DNA of 64,000 nt from Jejuia sp040720935 (GCF_040720935.1 NZ_JBFDAE010000003.1:248001-312000); one strand, 5' to 3'. Numbered from the stretch's first letter, positions 8,255 through 17,041 are shown. A program made the numbers and translations. The notes: generated by a model from the sequence alone, not told the origin.

Positions 8255-9796
8255 TTATTTTCGCATCACTTTAGTAAGAATACCAAATACACTTCTTATA
8301 AAAGTGGCACTCGTCAACACTTTTACAATAGGATTCATTCGGGTGCTTTTGCGTCTGGTTGCCGTTGTTCTTTGTTTAGACTCCGCTTTTTTAAGCGCTT
8401 CCTTTTCTTGTCGTGCTTTTTCTTTAGCTTCTTCGGCTTCCGCCTTTTTTATTTTTTCATTGAGTAACTCGTAAGCACTTTCTCTATCTATCGTTTCGTT
8501 GTATTTTTTAGCCAATTTCGATTTAGAAAGTAAAGCTGCTAATTCCGTTTCATTCAAAACGTCCATTCTACTCATTGGCGCGCGCATCATAGTTGCGGCA
8601 AGAGGCGTAGGGCGTCCTTTTTCATCTAAAGCAGAAACTAACGCCTCGCCAATTCCTAAGGAAGTTAAAACATCCGAAGTGTCATAATATTCAGAATCCG
8701 GATAGTTTTGGGCGGTCAGCTTTATAGCTTTTCTATCTTTAGCGGTAAATGCTCTTAAGGCATGTTGTATTTTTAAGCCTAATTGTCCCAAAACAGCTTC
8801 GGGGACATCCGTCGGGTTTTGGGTTACAAAATATAAACCGACACCTTTACTTCTAATCAGTTTTACAATGCTTTCAATTTGATTTAAAAGTGCTTTTGAT
8901 GCTTCATTGAATATCAAATGTGCTTCGTCTATAAATATGATGAGTTCTGGTCTGCCACTATCGCCCTGTTCAGGAAATGTGGAATAAATTTCAGCCAATA
9001 AACTCAGCATAAAAGTTGAAAAGAGCTTCGGCCTATCTTGAATATCTGTTAGTCTGATAATGTTGATATACCCACGTCCGTTTTCATCAATTCTTAATAA
9101 ATCATCCACTTCAAAAGATGTTTCGCCAAAAAACAATTCAGCACCTTGTTGTTCCAATTCTATAATTTTACGAAGAATAGCACCAGTTGAAGCAGTAGAA
9201 ATTCGTCCATAAGCTTCGGTAAATTCGGCTTTGCCTTCATTGGTGGCGTAATGTAGAATCTTTTTAAAATCCTTAAGATCTAAAATAGGCAGTTTATGAT
9301 CGTCACAATATTGAAAAAGAACAGCAAGCACACCAGATTGCGTTTCACTTAAATCTAAAATACGGGATAAAAGAACAGGGCCAAATTCACTAACCGTAGC
9401 CCTTAAACGCACACCATCTTGTTCAGAAAGCGTTAAAACTTCTACGGGAAATGCTTTGGCTTCAAAGGGCAAACCAATTTTTTCGTGACGTTCGTCAATT
9501 TTTGCATGTCCAGGACTTGGTTTTGCCAAACCACTTAAATCGCCTTTAATATCCATTAGCAGCACCGGCACACCTTTTTCACTTAAATTTTCGGCTAAAA
9601 CCTGTAACGATTTTGTTTTTCCAGTACCAGTTGCACCAGCAATTAAACCATGACGGTTCATGGTTTTTAAAGGTATCTTTACATGTGCGCCAGTAACGGT
9701 TTCGCCATCTAACATTGCTGCACCAACAGGAATGAAATCGCCTTTTGTGGTGTTGCCATCGGTAATGTATTTGAAAAAAGTTTCCTTGTTGCTCAT
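8255..9796 (-). CDS. HerA-like DUF853 ATPase
   Basis: Helicase HerA-like C-terminal domain (DUF853) protein of 513 residues. Walker A is GATGTGKTKSLQ, Walker B is ELIIFIDEAHLIFN, and a sensor-like YFVTQNPTDVPEAVLGQLG region follows. A charged coiled-coil (KKAEAEEAKEKARQEKEA) and a basic tail lie near the C-terminus. Members are RecA/FtsK-fold ATPases thought to act on DNA, but the cellular role of DUF853 is unsettled. ATG 9796 is chosen (MSNKETFF). An in-frame TTG three codons earlier is possible but unnecessary. Single-gene unit by appearance. Confidence 0.88.
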   Translation of the reverse strand: MSNKETFFKYITDGNTTKGDFIPVGAAMLDGETVTGAHVKIPLKTMNRHGLIAGATGTGKTKSLQVLAENLSEKGVPVLLMDIKGDLSGLAKPSPGHAKIDERHEKIGLPFEAKAFPVEVLTLSEQDGVRLRATVSEFGPVLLSRILDLSETQSGVLAVLFQYCDDHKLPILDLKDFKKILHYATNEGKAEFTEAYGRISTASTGAILRKIIELEQQGAELFFGETSFEVDDLLRIDENGRGYINIIRLTDIQDRPKLFSTFMLSLLAEIYSTFPEQGDSGRPELIIFIDEAHLIFNEASKALLNQIESIVKLIRSKGVGLYFVTQNPTDVPEAVLGQLGLKIQHALRAFTAKDRKAIKLTAQNYPDSEYYDTSDVLTSLGIGEALVSALDEKGRPTPLAATMMRAPMSRMDVLNETELAALLSKSKLAKKYNETIDRESAYELLNEKIKKAEAEEAKEKARQEKEALKKAESKQRTTATRRKSTRMNPIVKVLTSATFIRSVFGILTKVMRK

Positions 9797-9889
9797 ATGC
9801 TTCAATTTTGCATAAAAATACAGGAAAATAGAATAAAAAGAAGTTTAGGACTTAATTCTTTTTAAATGGGATAAGGTTATGCTTTAAAA

Positions 9890-10597
9890 TTATCTATAAG
9901 CTTCATAGATTACCACAATGTTCTCGGTATGGTCCGTTACATTTATTGTAAAACCATCGCTATTAAAGCTGGAAACTGAAGCCGCTGTTAAGCCTAAACT
10001 ATTTCCGTTTTGGTTAGCATATCTTACACCTATGGCTCCAGAGCTAGATGCATATCTGGAAATGTCGTTTATTGAATTTCCATTTCCTCCATTAAATATA
10101 ACTTGTTGGGCAATAGTACCGCTATAATTGGTAGCATACCCGGTCATAGAGCCAAATACGTTTTGGAATGTATTATTATTGTTGCCCACACCGTTGTCTG
10201 CATTGATATTATAAGTTTCAACATTGGCGTACGCAGTAAATTTAATTTGGGACGGACTAAAAGGTAAACCGGTAATTGACTGGCTCCCAGTAGAAGTAAT
10301 TATAAATTTACCCATGTAAACTGAAGAACCAGAATTTAGGGCGCTCCAACTTGGAACTGCAGGTGTCCCAGAATTATATTCAAAACTGTTCGTAGAGATA
10401 TTATAAATTAACAAACCGTTAGCTGGCGTTGAGATTCCATTTCGTTGGGTTGTTGTTAATCTAGGGGTTAAAACACCTTTATTGGAAGATTCAACATGTA
10501 AGACAGACGAAGCGTGAGGGTTTGTTGTGCCAACACCTACCTGAGAGAAGCTAAAATAACCACATAGTAGTATTATAACGAAAGCTATTTTTTTCAT
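9890..10597 (-). CDS. Secreted protein with flavobacterial VGVGTTNP head domain
   Basis: Predicted exported protein of 235 residues with a signal peptide (MKKIAFVIILLCGYFSFSQ). It is followed by the motif VGVGTTNPHASSVLHVESSN and KGVLTPRLTTTQRNGI, which recurs at the start of many flavobacterial surface and tail-fibre-like proteins. The middle is Gly/Asn/Ser-rich beta sequence and the C-terminus is VVIYEAYR. There is no T9SS sorting domain, so the final location is unclear. The function is not known; a role at the cell surface is inferred only from the signal peptide and composition. Confidence 0.8.
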   Translation of the reverse strand: MKKIAFVIILLCGYFSFSQVGVGTTNPHASSVLHVESSNKGVLTPRLTTTQRNGISTPANGLLIYNISTNSFEYNSGTPAVPSWSALNSGSSVYMGKFIITSTGSQSITGLPFSPSQIKFTAYANVETYNINADNGVGNNNNTFQNVFGSMTGYATNYSGTIAQQVIFNGGNGNSINDISRYASSSGAIGVRYANQNGNSLGLTAASVSSFNSDGFTINVTDHTENIVVIYEAYR

Positions 10598-10700
10598 TTT
10601 TTAGAGAAATTGAGGCAATTTACTCTAAGTTAGGGGTAGTACAAATCTACCAAAAATCAATTGTAAATCAAAATTTTTAATGATAAGAAAAGTAATTATG

Positions 10701-10708
10701 TATCTTTG
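10701..10708 (+). promoter_or_regulatory. -7 box (TATCTTTG) of queE
   Basis: TATCTTTG lies seven bases before ATG 10716. This promoter position makes the ATG at 10680 impossible as the start on this transcript and supports a nearly leaderless mRNA beginning at 10716. Confidence 0.65.
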
Positions 10709-10715
10709 CCAACCT

Positions 10716-11345
10716 ATGAAAAAAGAGATCCAAACATTAGTAAATAAAGGCGAAATGTTACCTTTAATGGAGGAATTTTATACCATTCAAGGCGAAGGAT
10801 TCCATAAAGGAACTGCGGCTTATTTTGTGCGTATTGGTGGCTGTGATGTTGGTTGTCATTGGTGTGATGTAAAGGAAAGTTGGAATGCCGATCTGCATCC
10901 GCCAACAGAAACTGCAAAGATTGTTGAAAACGCTAAAAAATATAGTGATACCATTGTAGTAACGGGAGGCGAACCATTAACTTGGGACATGACGCCTTTA
11001 ACGACCCAACTAAAAGCCGAAGGATTACAGGTACATATTGAAACTTCTGGGGCTTATAAATTAACAGGTATTTGGGATTGGATTTGCTTATCACCAAAAA
11101 AAATGAAATTGCCTACCAAAGAAATTTACGAAAAAGCACATGAACTTAAAGTGATTGTTTATAATAAGGATGATTTTCGCTTCGCGGAAGAACAAGCTGC
11201 CAAAGTAAATAAGGATTGCATTTTATATTTACAACCGGAATGGAGCAAACGCGATAAAGTAGTGCCGGAAATTGTGGATTATGTGATGAAAAATCCAAAG
11301 TGGAAAATTTCACTTCAAACGCATAAGTATTTAAATATTCCTTAG
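10716..11345 (+). CDS. queE: QueE, 7-carboxy-7-deazaguanine synthase
   Basis: Radical-SAM enzyme converting 6-carboxy-tetrahydropterin to 7-carboxy-7-deazaguanine in queuosine precursor synthesis. The 209-residue product has the shortened QueE cysteine motif CDVGCHWC (Cx3Cx2C, 4Fe-4S and SAM), preceded by EEFYTIQGEGFHKGTAAYFV, and the GGEPLTW SAM-contact motif. The longer frame from 10680 adds an unconserved leader lying over the -7 box, so ATG 10716 is preferred. It stands alone; other queuosine genes are not in this window. Confidence 0.93.
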   Translation: MKKEIQTLVNKGEMLPLMEEFYTIQGEGFHKGTAAYFVRIGGCDVGCHWCDVKESWNADLHPPTETAKIVENAKKYSDTIVVTGGEPLTWDMTPLTTQLKAEGLQVHIETSGAYKLTGIWDWICLSPKKMKLPTKEIYEKAHELKVIVYNKDDFRFAEEQAAKVNKDCILYLQPEWSKRDKVVPEIVDYVMKNPKWKISLQTHKYLNIP

Positions 11346-11440
11346 GACTTAAGAATTGTGCTTGTGTGTTGTAACCGATGAAGTTTAACGAACTTCATAG
11401 AATTTTGTAAATTAGAGTTTTAACCAGATAAAAACATCTT

Positions 11441-11794
11441 GTGAAATCACCTGTAAAATTGAAAAAAATAAAACTCCTGCGTTTTGGTCGTGATTTTAAG
11501 CCAGACGAACAGGTTATTTTAAGAGATTACCTCGCCATAGAACGTACACGATTGGCAAATGAGCGCACCTTATTATCTTATATTAGGTCGTCTTTATATC
11601 TGCTTTTGGGCAGTATTGCTTTTTTTCAGTTAAAGGATTTTCCTAATTTTAAATATTTAGCCATTACATCATTAGTATTCTGTATTATATTTTTTGTGAT
11701 TGGCGTGTATCGATTTACGCTGCTTAAAAAAAGTTTGAAACGTTTGTATTATATGTCTAATCTAGAAAATGAAAAAACAACGAATTCTGATTAA
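11441..11794 (+). CDS. DUF202 membrane protein
   Basis: Small protein of 117 residues starting at GTG. The DUF202 hallmark is seen in RDYLAIERTRLANERTLLSY, followed by two membrane segments (about residues 49-66 and 71-90) and a basic tail. DUF202 proteins are inner-membrane proteins and related domains occur in eukaryotic VTC complexes, but their role in bacteria is not settled. It has no close operon partner and is followed by a long gene-free stretch. Confidence 0.82.
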   Translation: MKSPVKLKKIKLLRFGRDFKPDEQVILRDYLAIERTRLANERTLLSYIRSSLYLLLGSIAFFQLKDFPNFKYLAITSLVFCIIFFVIGVYRFTLLKKSLKRLYYMSNLENEKTTNSD

Positions 11795-12294
11795 ATTGAT
11801 GCTCAGGAAACGTATAGAATTATAAAGAGGCTGTCTGAAAAGTGGTTAATTTTTTGTCAAACTGAGCCTTTCGGCTCAACTCAAGACAGGCTAAACTCGA
11901 AGTTTTTATGTTTTGAAAATCAGGGTATTTCTATAATGCTATGCTTTGCACCTTCAAAACAAAAAACATTTTGTTTCTCGTTAATGCTCAATATGCTATT
12001 TAAACTAAATATTAGCCATTGTGCACTTTGAATTTAAATAGGGTTAATGTGTCTCGTTCGGGTGATCTTGAGGAACGAAATTAAGTGGTTTTTAAATATC
12101 GAAAGATAAACTGAAATTCTTTTAAAGTTTACATTTTAAGATAACTATTAATTAAATGCCTGTCTGCTGGCTCTTAGGTTTGTTTTTAGTTTTTTTATCC
12201 TTTAACCACTTTGAAGTAGATAAACAATCTGCCGAATGAAGGGCTCATCAAAAAAACTGATTTTATCCAAAATGAAAGAGACACCTAACTCCAT
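11795..12294. other. Gene-free stretch (~500 bp) with dispersed inverted repeats
   Basis: No convincing ORF on either strand. Short self-complementary pieces are present (for example GAGCCTTTCGGCTC near 11868-11881), interspersed with AT-rich sequence. Nothing looks like a decayed gene. The far end runs into the terminator hairpin of the FKBP gene. Confidence 0.5.
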
Positions 12295-12328
12295 AAAAAA
12301 AGCATATTATTTTTTGAAAATAATATGC
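12295..12328 (-). terminator. Intrinsic terminator of the FKBP-type isomerase gene
   Basis: A perfect 12-bp stem (GCATATTATTTT / AAAATAATATGC, 12302-12328) with a three-base loop is followed on the minus strand by seven T residues. Confidence 0.75.
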
Positions 12329-12379
12329 CGTAAGAGTTAGCAAGTCCTCCCCATTTGGGGAGGATTTAGGAGGGGCTTT
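12306..12379 (-). repeat. Gene-end repeat, copy 1
   Basis: About 74 bp comprising an AT-rich hairpin then CCTCCCCAnnnGGGGAGG and TTTAGGAGGGGC. A near-copy occurs at 12957-13030. Each copy sits exactly at the 3' end of a minus-strand gene. Confidence 0.7.
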
Positions 12380-12808
12380 CTATTTTATCTCAACAAGTTC
12401 TAAATCGAACGTTAAATCATGTCCAGCTAACGGGTGATTCGCATCTGCAATAATATGGTCTTCGTTAACTTCGGCTATTCTAAATTGTACTTCTCTACCA
12501 TCTTCTCCCTTAGAAGCTAGTCCCATACCAACCTCAGGTGCCATATCTGGCGGCAATTGTTCTTTTTTCACTTCGTAGAACAATTCTTTTTGCACATCAC
12601 CATAAGCTTCTGCCACGGGAATAGTAATTGTTTTTTTCTCGTTTAATTTCATGTCAACGATACCTTTTTCAAAACCTGGAATAAGCATCCCTTGTCCTAA
12701 AGTAACCTCTAAAGGTTCTCTCTCTAACGAACTATCAAAAACTTGACCGTTGCTTAATTTTCCTGTGTAATGTACTTTTACCGTATCATTTTCTTTTACT
12801 TGACTCAT
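12380..12808 (-). CDS. FKBP-type (SlyD-like) peptidyl-prolyl isomerase
   Basis: Cytosolic prolyl isomerase/chaperone of 142 residues. The split FKBP core is visible: VKVHYTGKLSNGQVFDSS at about 9-26 and the LIPGFEKGIVDMKLNEKK strand. The inserted IF chaperone domain follows (residues about 70-120, including EVKKEQLPPDM), then DANHPLAGHDLTFDLELVEI, which is diagnostic for the SlyD class. The His-rich metal tail of E. coli SlyD is absent. The minus-strand promoter TAAATTTG is at 12841-12848. The transcript ends in the hairpin at 12295-12328. Confidence 0.92.
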   Translation of the reverse strand: MSQVKENDTVKVHYTGKLSNGQVFDSSLEREPLEVTLGQGMLIPGFEKGIVDMKLNEKKTITIPVAEAYGDVQKELFYEVKKEQLPPDMAPEVGMGLASKGEDGREVQFRIAEVNEDHIIADANHPLAGHDLTFDLELVEIK

Positions 12809-12840
12809 AAATAATTATTTTACTTTTTTAAATAAGGTTG

Positions 12841-12848
12841 CAAATTTA
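12841..12848 (-). promoter_or_regulatory. -7 box (TAAATTTG) of the FKBP gene
   Basis: A consensus TAnnTTTG on the minus strand 33 bases upstream of ATG 12808, in an otherwise empty spacer. Confidence 0.5.
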
Positions 12849-12869
12849 CGATTAATTAAGTAAAACGCC

Positions 12870-12945
12870 TTCCTTAATCCCTCCGAAGGAGGGAAACTAG
12901 CTAGCCCATCCCAACCTTCCCAAAAGGAAGGAGGCACTTAATCCT
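12870..12945. repeat. Pair of CCTCC/GGAGG hairpins
   Basis: CCCTCCGAAGGAGGG and CCTTCCCAAAAGGAAGG lie next to each other and belong to the same style of GC-rich intergenic hairpins seen at 12306-12379, 12957-13030 and 20356-20476. Confidence 0.6.
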
Positions 12946-12956
12946 ATTAAACTACT

Positions 12957-13030
12957 TATTTTTTGAGGAAATAATATGCCGCAACAGTAAGCAAGTCCTC
13001 CTGTTTGGGGAGGATTTAGGAGGGGCTTTT
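12957..13030 (-). repeat. Gene-end repeat, copy 2, supplying the stop of the phosphodiesterase gene
   Basis: Near-copy of 12306-12379. On the minus strand AGCCCCTCCTAA inside the repeat encodes the last residues Ser-Pro-Ser and the stop codon of the metallophosphoesterase, so the repeat has become part of that gene. Confidence 0.7.
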
Positions 13031-13513
13031 AAACTCAATAACCTCCAGATTATCAATTTTTTTGCCATCGATAGTAAAGCGAAGCATGGTTCTGACTTTA
13101 TGAAATCCATGTTTTCCAACAGCGCCCGGATTCATGTGTATTAAATTCAATTTTTTATCGGGCATGACCTTAAGAATGTGCGAATGTCCACAAATAAACA
13201 ACCGTGGCGGATTTAGTTTTATAGCCTCCCGAACGCGCATATTATACGCTCCAGGATAACCGCCAATGTGCGTCATCCAAACATCAACACCTTCGCACAT
13301 AAAACGGTTGTGTTCTGGAAATTCTGTTCTTATTTCGGCATCGTCAATATTTCCGTAAACAGCCCTAATTGGTTTTAACGCTTTTATGGCGTCGGTTACT
13401 TTTAGAGCGCCAATATCGCCAGCATGCCAAACTTCATCTGCATTTTTTACGTGTTTTAAAATGGCATCGTCAATGTAGCTGTGGGTGTCTGAAAGGAGGA
13501 GTATTTTGGTCAT
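13016..13513 (-). CDS. YfcE/MJ0936-type metallophosphoesterase
   Basis: Cytosolic calcineurin-like phosphodiesterase of 165 residues. The metal-ligand blocks are all present: LLSDTHSYID, VWHAGDIG, VYGNIDDAE, FICGHSHI and NPGAVGKHG. Family members hydrolyse phosphodiesters in vitro with Mn2+; the natural substrate is unknown. The last three residues (SPS) and stop come from a dispersed repeat that has moved into the gene end. A perfect 18-bp palindrome lies just upstream of the start at 13522-13539. Confidence 0.9.
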   Translation of the reverse strand: MTKILLLSDTHSYIDDAILKHVKNADEVWHAGDIGALKVTDAIKALKPIRAVYGNIDDAEIRTEFPEHNRFMCEGVDVWMTHIGGYPGAYNMRVREAIKLNPPRLFICGHSHILKVMPDKKLNLIHMNPGAVGKHGFHKVRTMLRFTIDGKKIDNLEVIEFKSPS

Positions 13514-13521
13514 TGGTGCTG

Positions 13522-13539
13522 TTCCGATAGCTATCGGAA
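13522..13539. repeat. Perfect 18-bp palindrome TTCCGATAGCTATCGGAA
   Basis: Located 9 bp upstream of the metallophosphoesterase start. Degenerate relatives occur at 30745-30762 (CCCGATAGTTATCGTGG) and 32274-32288 (CCCGATAGCTATCTG), so this is a dispersed palindromic repeat rather than a unique operator. Confidence 0.6.
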
Positions 13540-13768
13540 TTATTTCAGTATCTCTATGTTAAACTTAAGTTTGTAAAGTTATGGATTATTGGTTTAATGT
13601 GTTACAATCAATATAATTCATTGCAACTTTACTTTAGTATCATTTTCGTATCCATTGTATCATTTTATTCAAAGGCATGTGTTGGTAAACTTAAGATGAA
13701 GAATTTTCTTGATTTTTTACTTCTTTTCCTTTTGCTACAAAGATTCCATCCCTATGGGATTTTTTTTA

Positions 13769-13781
13769 GCTCCAGAGGAGC
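13769..13781 (+). repeat. REP hairpin GCTCCagaGGAGC
   Basis: Five-bp stem with three-base loop, same unit as the hairpins flanking the REP-associated transposase at 16.6-17.1 kb. Confidence 0.7.
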
Positions 13782-13817
13782 GTAATCTTTATAGACCGAG
13801 GCAAAAAATATTAGAAA

Positions 13818-13830
13818 GCTCCAAAGGAGC
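13818..13830 (+). repeat. REP hairpin GCTCCaaaGGAGC
   Basis: Second copy in the same orientation, 49 bases from the first, each preceded by A/T sequence and followed by GA/GT. Confidence 0.7.
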
Positions 13831-13904
13831 GAAATTTAACCGGACAATAGTGACTTTTAATAATTAATTAAGATGAAGCTTTATGCAGGACTATTAAAAC
13901 TATC

Positions 13905-13912
13905 TATCTTTG
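13905..13912 (+). promoter_or_regulatory. -7 box (TATCTTTG) of truA
   Basis: Consensus -7 element 25 bases before the GTG start of truA. It probably drives truA and the overlapping-end ABC transporter gene together. Confidence 0.6.
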
Positions 13913-13937
13913 TTGTTCCACAAAAGGATTAAAAATA

Positions 13938-14681
13938 GTGCGATATTTTATAGAACTTTCTTATAATGGCGGCGCGTATCATGGGTGGCAAATTCAGCCT
14001 ACGGCAATTTCAGTTCAGGAGGTTTTAGAAAAGGGATTGTCTAGATTGCTCAACGAGAACATTGCAATTATGGGTGCTGGAAGAACGGATACTGGTGTGC
14101 ATGCCTCACAAATGTTTGCGCATTTTGATACGGAAATTGATTTTGATACGGACGATTTGGTGTATAAACTGAATTCTTTTTTGCCAAAGGACATTGCCGT
14201 AACATCGATTTTTAGGGTGAAACCCGATGCGCATGCACGATTTCATGCTACTGAACGCAGTTATTTATACCGCATAAGTACTAAGAAAAATGTTTTTACT
14301 TCCGAAAATGCCTATTATTTAAAGCAGAATTTGGATGTGGAAAAAATGAACGAAGCTGCAAAAATTTTATTGGAGTATCAAGATTTTCAATGCTTTTCTA
14401 AGACAAATACCGATGTAAAAACGTATAATTGTGATATTAAGAACGCAGAATGGTTTGCAAAAGATGATGAATTGCATTTTGTAATTACGGCAGACCGTTT
14501 TTTACGTAATATGGTGCGTGCCATTGTGGGAACACTCATAAATATTGGTTTAGGAAAACTAGAGGTCAACCAGTTGCACAACATTATAGAATCTAAGGAT
14601 AGGAGTGAAGCAGGGTATTCTGTACCTGCACACGGCCTGTATTTAACCAAGGTAAGCTATCCTGAAACTATTAAATTATAA
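13938..14681 (+). CDS. truA: TruA, tRNA pseudouridine(38-40) synthase
   Basis: Forms pseudouridine in the anticodon arm of tRNAs (positions 38-40). The 247-residue product starts at GTG with MRYFIELSYNGGAYHGWQIQ, carries the catalytic Asp in GAGRTDTGVHASQM, and has the later RFHATERSYLYRI, FLRNMVRAIVGTL and AHGLYL motifs. The GTG is preferred because no ATG precedes the conserved N-terminal strand. The stop is directly followed by the ATG of the ABC transporter gene, indicating one transcript. Confidence 0.94.
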   Translation: MRYFIELSYNGGAYHGWQIQPTAISVQEVLEKGLSRLLNENIAIMGAGRTDTGVHASQMFAHFDTEIDFDTDDLVYKLNSFLPKDIAVTSIFRVKPDAHARFHATERSYLYRISTKKNVFTSENAYYLKQNLDVEKMNEAAKILLEYQDFQCFSKTNTDVKTYNCDIKNAEWFAKDDELHFVITADRFLRNMVRAIVGTLINIGLGKLEVNQLHNIIESKDRSEAGYSVPAHGLYLTKVSYPETIKL

Positions 14682-16448
14682 ATGACGAAGCAAAAAGAAC
14701 ACATATTTGATTTGACGCTATTTAAGCGTCTGTTTAAATTTATAAAGCCTTATAAAGCGGTGTTTATAACTGTTTTTATTGCTGTACTCATTATTGCGGC
14801 TTTAGGTGTTGCAACGCCTATTTTATTGCAACATGCCATTGATGAAAACTTAACCGATAAGGTTGCTGAAGGCTTTTTGTGGTTTGTTATTGTTATGGTT
14901 GTGCTTCTGTTTTTAGAGTTTCTGTTTACGCTGGTTTTTATTTATTATTCGGGTTGGTTAGGGCAGCATGTGGTTAAGGATGTTCGTGTAAAATTATTCA
15001 ATCACTTGCTTCGTTTTAAAATGAAGTATTATGATAATTCTTCGGTTGGTGTTTTAATTACGCGTTCTGTAACCGATATGGAACGTATTGCAGATATTTT
15101 TGGTCAGGGTTTATTCCAGATCTTTAAAGATTTATTGGCTATGGTTGTGGTTTCTGGTGCCATGTTTTATATGAATTGGCGATTGAGTTTGATTGTATTC
15201 GCCATGTTGCCAGTAGTTTTATATGCAACACGATTGTTTCAAAAGTATATGAAAAAGGCTTTTGAAGAAGTGCGAACCGAAGTTTCTAATTTGAATTCCT
15301 TTGTGCAAGAACGATTGACGGGCATGAAGATTTTACAATTATTTGCTCGTGAAGCGATAGAAAACGAAAAATTCAGAACCATTAATGAACGCCATAAAAA
15401 AGGCTGGTTAAAAACCATTTGGTACAACTCTATATTTTTCCCGATTGCAGAATTGTCTTCGTCCATTACTATTGGATTAGTGGTTTGGTATGGTGGTTTA
15501 AGTTATGCTTTAGAAAGTACAGCATCTCAGGGTGTACTGTTTGCGTTCATCATGTTCATTCCTAAACTGTTTAGGCCATTACGCCAAATTGCTGATAAGT
15601 TTAACACACTTCAAATGGGAATGGTAGCTGCAACCAGAGTGTTTAAAGTGTTGGATACAACATCGCAAATTGACGATCATGGCAGACATGAAGCGGCACA
15701 TTTTAAAGGCGATATTAAGTTTGAAAAGGTATTTTTTAATTATGTGGCAGATGAAACTGTTTTAAAAGGCATTTCTTTTGATGTAAAAGCTGGACAAACC
15801 ATTGCAATTGTCGGTGCTACAGGCGCAGGTAAATCGACGATTATCAACTTATTAAATCGTTTTTACGAAATACAAAGTGGCGTGATTGCCGTAGATGGTA
15901 TTGATATTAAAGATGTGACATTAGCGTCATTACGTACGCAAATAGCTGTGGTGTTACAAGATGTGTTTTTATTCGCAGATACGATTATGAATAACATCAC
16001 ACTCCATAATCCTGAAGTAACAGAACAACATGTTATAGATGCTGCAAAATCAATCGGGGTACACGAATTTATTAGTAGCCTCCCAGGCGGTTACCAATAT
16101 AATGTGAAGGAACGAGGTGTGATGCTCTCTTCAGGTCAGCGACAATTGATTTCGTTTTTAAGGGCTTATGTTACCAATCCTAGTATTTTGGTGTTGGATG
16201 AAGCAACTTCTTCCGTTGATTCCTATTCGGAACAATTGATTCAGAATGCTACGGATAAAATTACGAAAGGTAGAACTTCCATAGTCATTGCACACCGATT
16301 AGCCACCATTAAAAAAGCCGATAAAATATTGGTTATGGACGATGGCGAAATTGTAGAACAGGGCACACACAATGAGTTACTTAAAAAAGAGAATGGGTAT
16401 TACAGGAATTTGTATGAAGTTCAGTTTTTAAAGGAGGCGGTGGCTTAA
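14682..16448 (+). CDS. ABC exporter, fused permease and ATPase (MsbA/MdlB type)
   Basis: Half-transporter of 588 residues that would dimerise in the inner membrane. A six-helix transmembrane domain occupies about residues 1-320 (strong segments near 30-50, 68-90, 148-170, 172-188, 254-275). The nucleotide-binding domain at about 345-580 has Walker A GATGAGKST, Q-loop VVLQDVFLF, signature LSSGQRQ, Walker B ILVLDEATSS and H-loop IAHRLAT. The exported compound cannot be told from sequence; lipid or drug export is typical. It begins at the base after the truA stop. Confidence 0.92.
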   Translation: MTKQKEHIFDLTLFKRLFKFIKPYKAVFITVFIAVLIIAALGVATPILLQHAIDENLTDKVAEGFLWFVIVMVVLLFLEFLFTLVFIYYSGWLGQHVVKDVRVKLFNHLLRFKMKYYDNSSVGVLITRSVTDMERIADIFGQGLFQIFKDLLAMVVVSGAMFYMNWRLSLIVFAMLPVVLYATRLFQKYMKKAFEEVRTEVSNLNSFVQERLTGMKILQLFAREAIENEKFRTINERHKKGWLKTIWYNSIFFPIAELSSSITIGLVVWYGGLSYALESTASQGVLFAFIMFIPKLFRPLRQIADKFNTLQMGMVAATRVFKVLDTTSQIDDHGRHEAAHFKGDIKFEKVFFNYVADETVLKGISFDVKAGQTIAIVGATGAGKSTIINLLNRFYEIQSGVIAVDGIDIKDVTLASLRTQIAVVLQDVFLFADTIMNNITLHNPEVTEQHVIDAAKSIGVHEFISSLPGGYQYNVKERGVMLSSGQRQLISFLRAYVTNPSILVLDEATSSVDSYSEQLIQNATDKITKGRTSIVIAHRLATIKKADKILVMDDGEIVEQGTHNELLKKENGYYRNLYEVQFLKEAVA

Positions 16449-16511
16449 TTAGTTGTGATTTTTAATATATTACTAAGCTCTTCTAAAAAAAATTAGAGTA
16501 GATATTGTAAT

Positions 16512-16524
16512 GCCACAGCGTGGC
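16512..16524. repeat. Hairpin GCCACAGCGTGGC upstream of the RAYT gene
   Basis: Five-bp GC stem between the ABC gene and the REP-associated transposase, distinct in sequence from the GCTCC/GGAGC units. Confidence 0.5.
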
Positions 16525-16558
16525 AGAATAACAATAGCCTATAAATAATAAAAATTTA

Positions 16559-16571
16559 GCTCCCTAGGAGC
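16559..16571 (+). repeat. REP hairpin GCTCCctaGGAGC immediately before the transposase start
   Basis: Same family as 13769 and 13818, ending 11 bases before the ATG of the transposase. Together with two inverted-orientation copies after the gene it brackets the transposase. Confidence 0.75.
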
Positions 16572-16582
16572 GACACCATAAA

Positions 16583-17041
16583 ATGGCAAACACCTACACA
16601 CAACTCTATTTTCATATTGTTTTTGCTGTTAAACACAGAGAAAACCATATTTCATCAAAATGGAAAGATGAACTATACAAATATATTACAGGAATAGTTT
16701 CCAACAAGAACCAAAAATTGATGGCTATAAACGGAATGCCAGACCATGTTCATATTTTACTTGGCACCAAACCAAATTGTAACCTGTCTGATTTGGTACG
16801 CGATATAAAAGCCAATGCATCCAAGTGGATTAATGAGAAAAGATTTATTGCAGGAAAATTTGAATGGCAAACTGGCTTTGGTGCATTTACCGTTAGTCAA
16901 TCACAGTTACAACATGTTATCGACTACATAAAAAATCAAGAAAAACATCATAAAACCAAATCATTTAAGGAAGAATATGTTGCATTTCTTGAAGGCTATG
17001 ACATAGATTATAAAACTGAATATATTTTTAAGGATGTATAA
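16583..17041 (+). CDS. REP-associated Y1 (IS200-like) transposase, RAYT
   Basis: Single-strand DNA transposase-like HUH enzyme of 152 residues. The HUH motif is in MPDHVHILLG near residue 54 and the candidate nucleophile Tyr is in HVIDYIKNQEKHH near residue 117. It lacks TnpB and true insertion-sequence ends. It is instead bracketed by GCTCCnnnGGAGC hairpins, one before (16559) and two after in inverse orientation (17046, 17097), which is the arrangement of REP-associated tyrosine transposases that are domesticated to spread REP elements. Two more REPs lie 2.8 kb upstream. The gene appears intact. Confidence 0.9.
   Translation: MANTYTQLYFHIVFAVKHRENHISSKWKDELYKYITGIVSNKNQKLMAINGMPDHVHILLGTKPNCNLSDLVRDIKANASKWINEKRFIAGKFEWQTGFGAFTVSQSQLQHVIDYIKNQEKHHKTKSFKEEYVAFLEGYDIDYKTEYIFKDV

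Larger units (their letters stand above)
13540..13904. other. Gene-free stretch carrying two REP hairpins
   Basis: A 62-codon ORF at 13597-13785 has no coding character and runs through a REP hairpin, so it is not called. The stretch holds two REP-like hairpins at 13769-13781 and 13818-13830 and the truA promoter at its end. Confidence 0.55.

Noticed and set aside
13597..13785. 62-codon plus-strand ORF before truA
   Set aside because: Low-complexity hydrophobic sequence that runs through a REP hairpin; no conservation signal visible.
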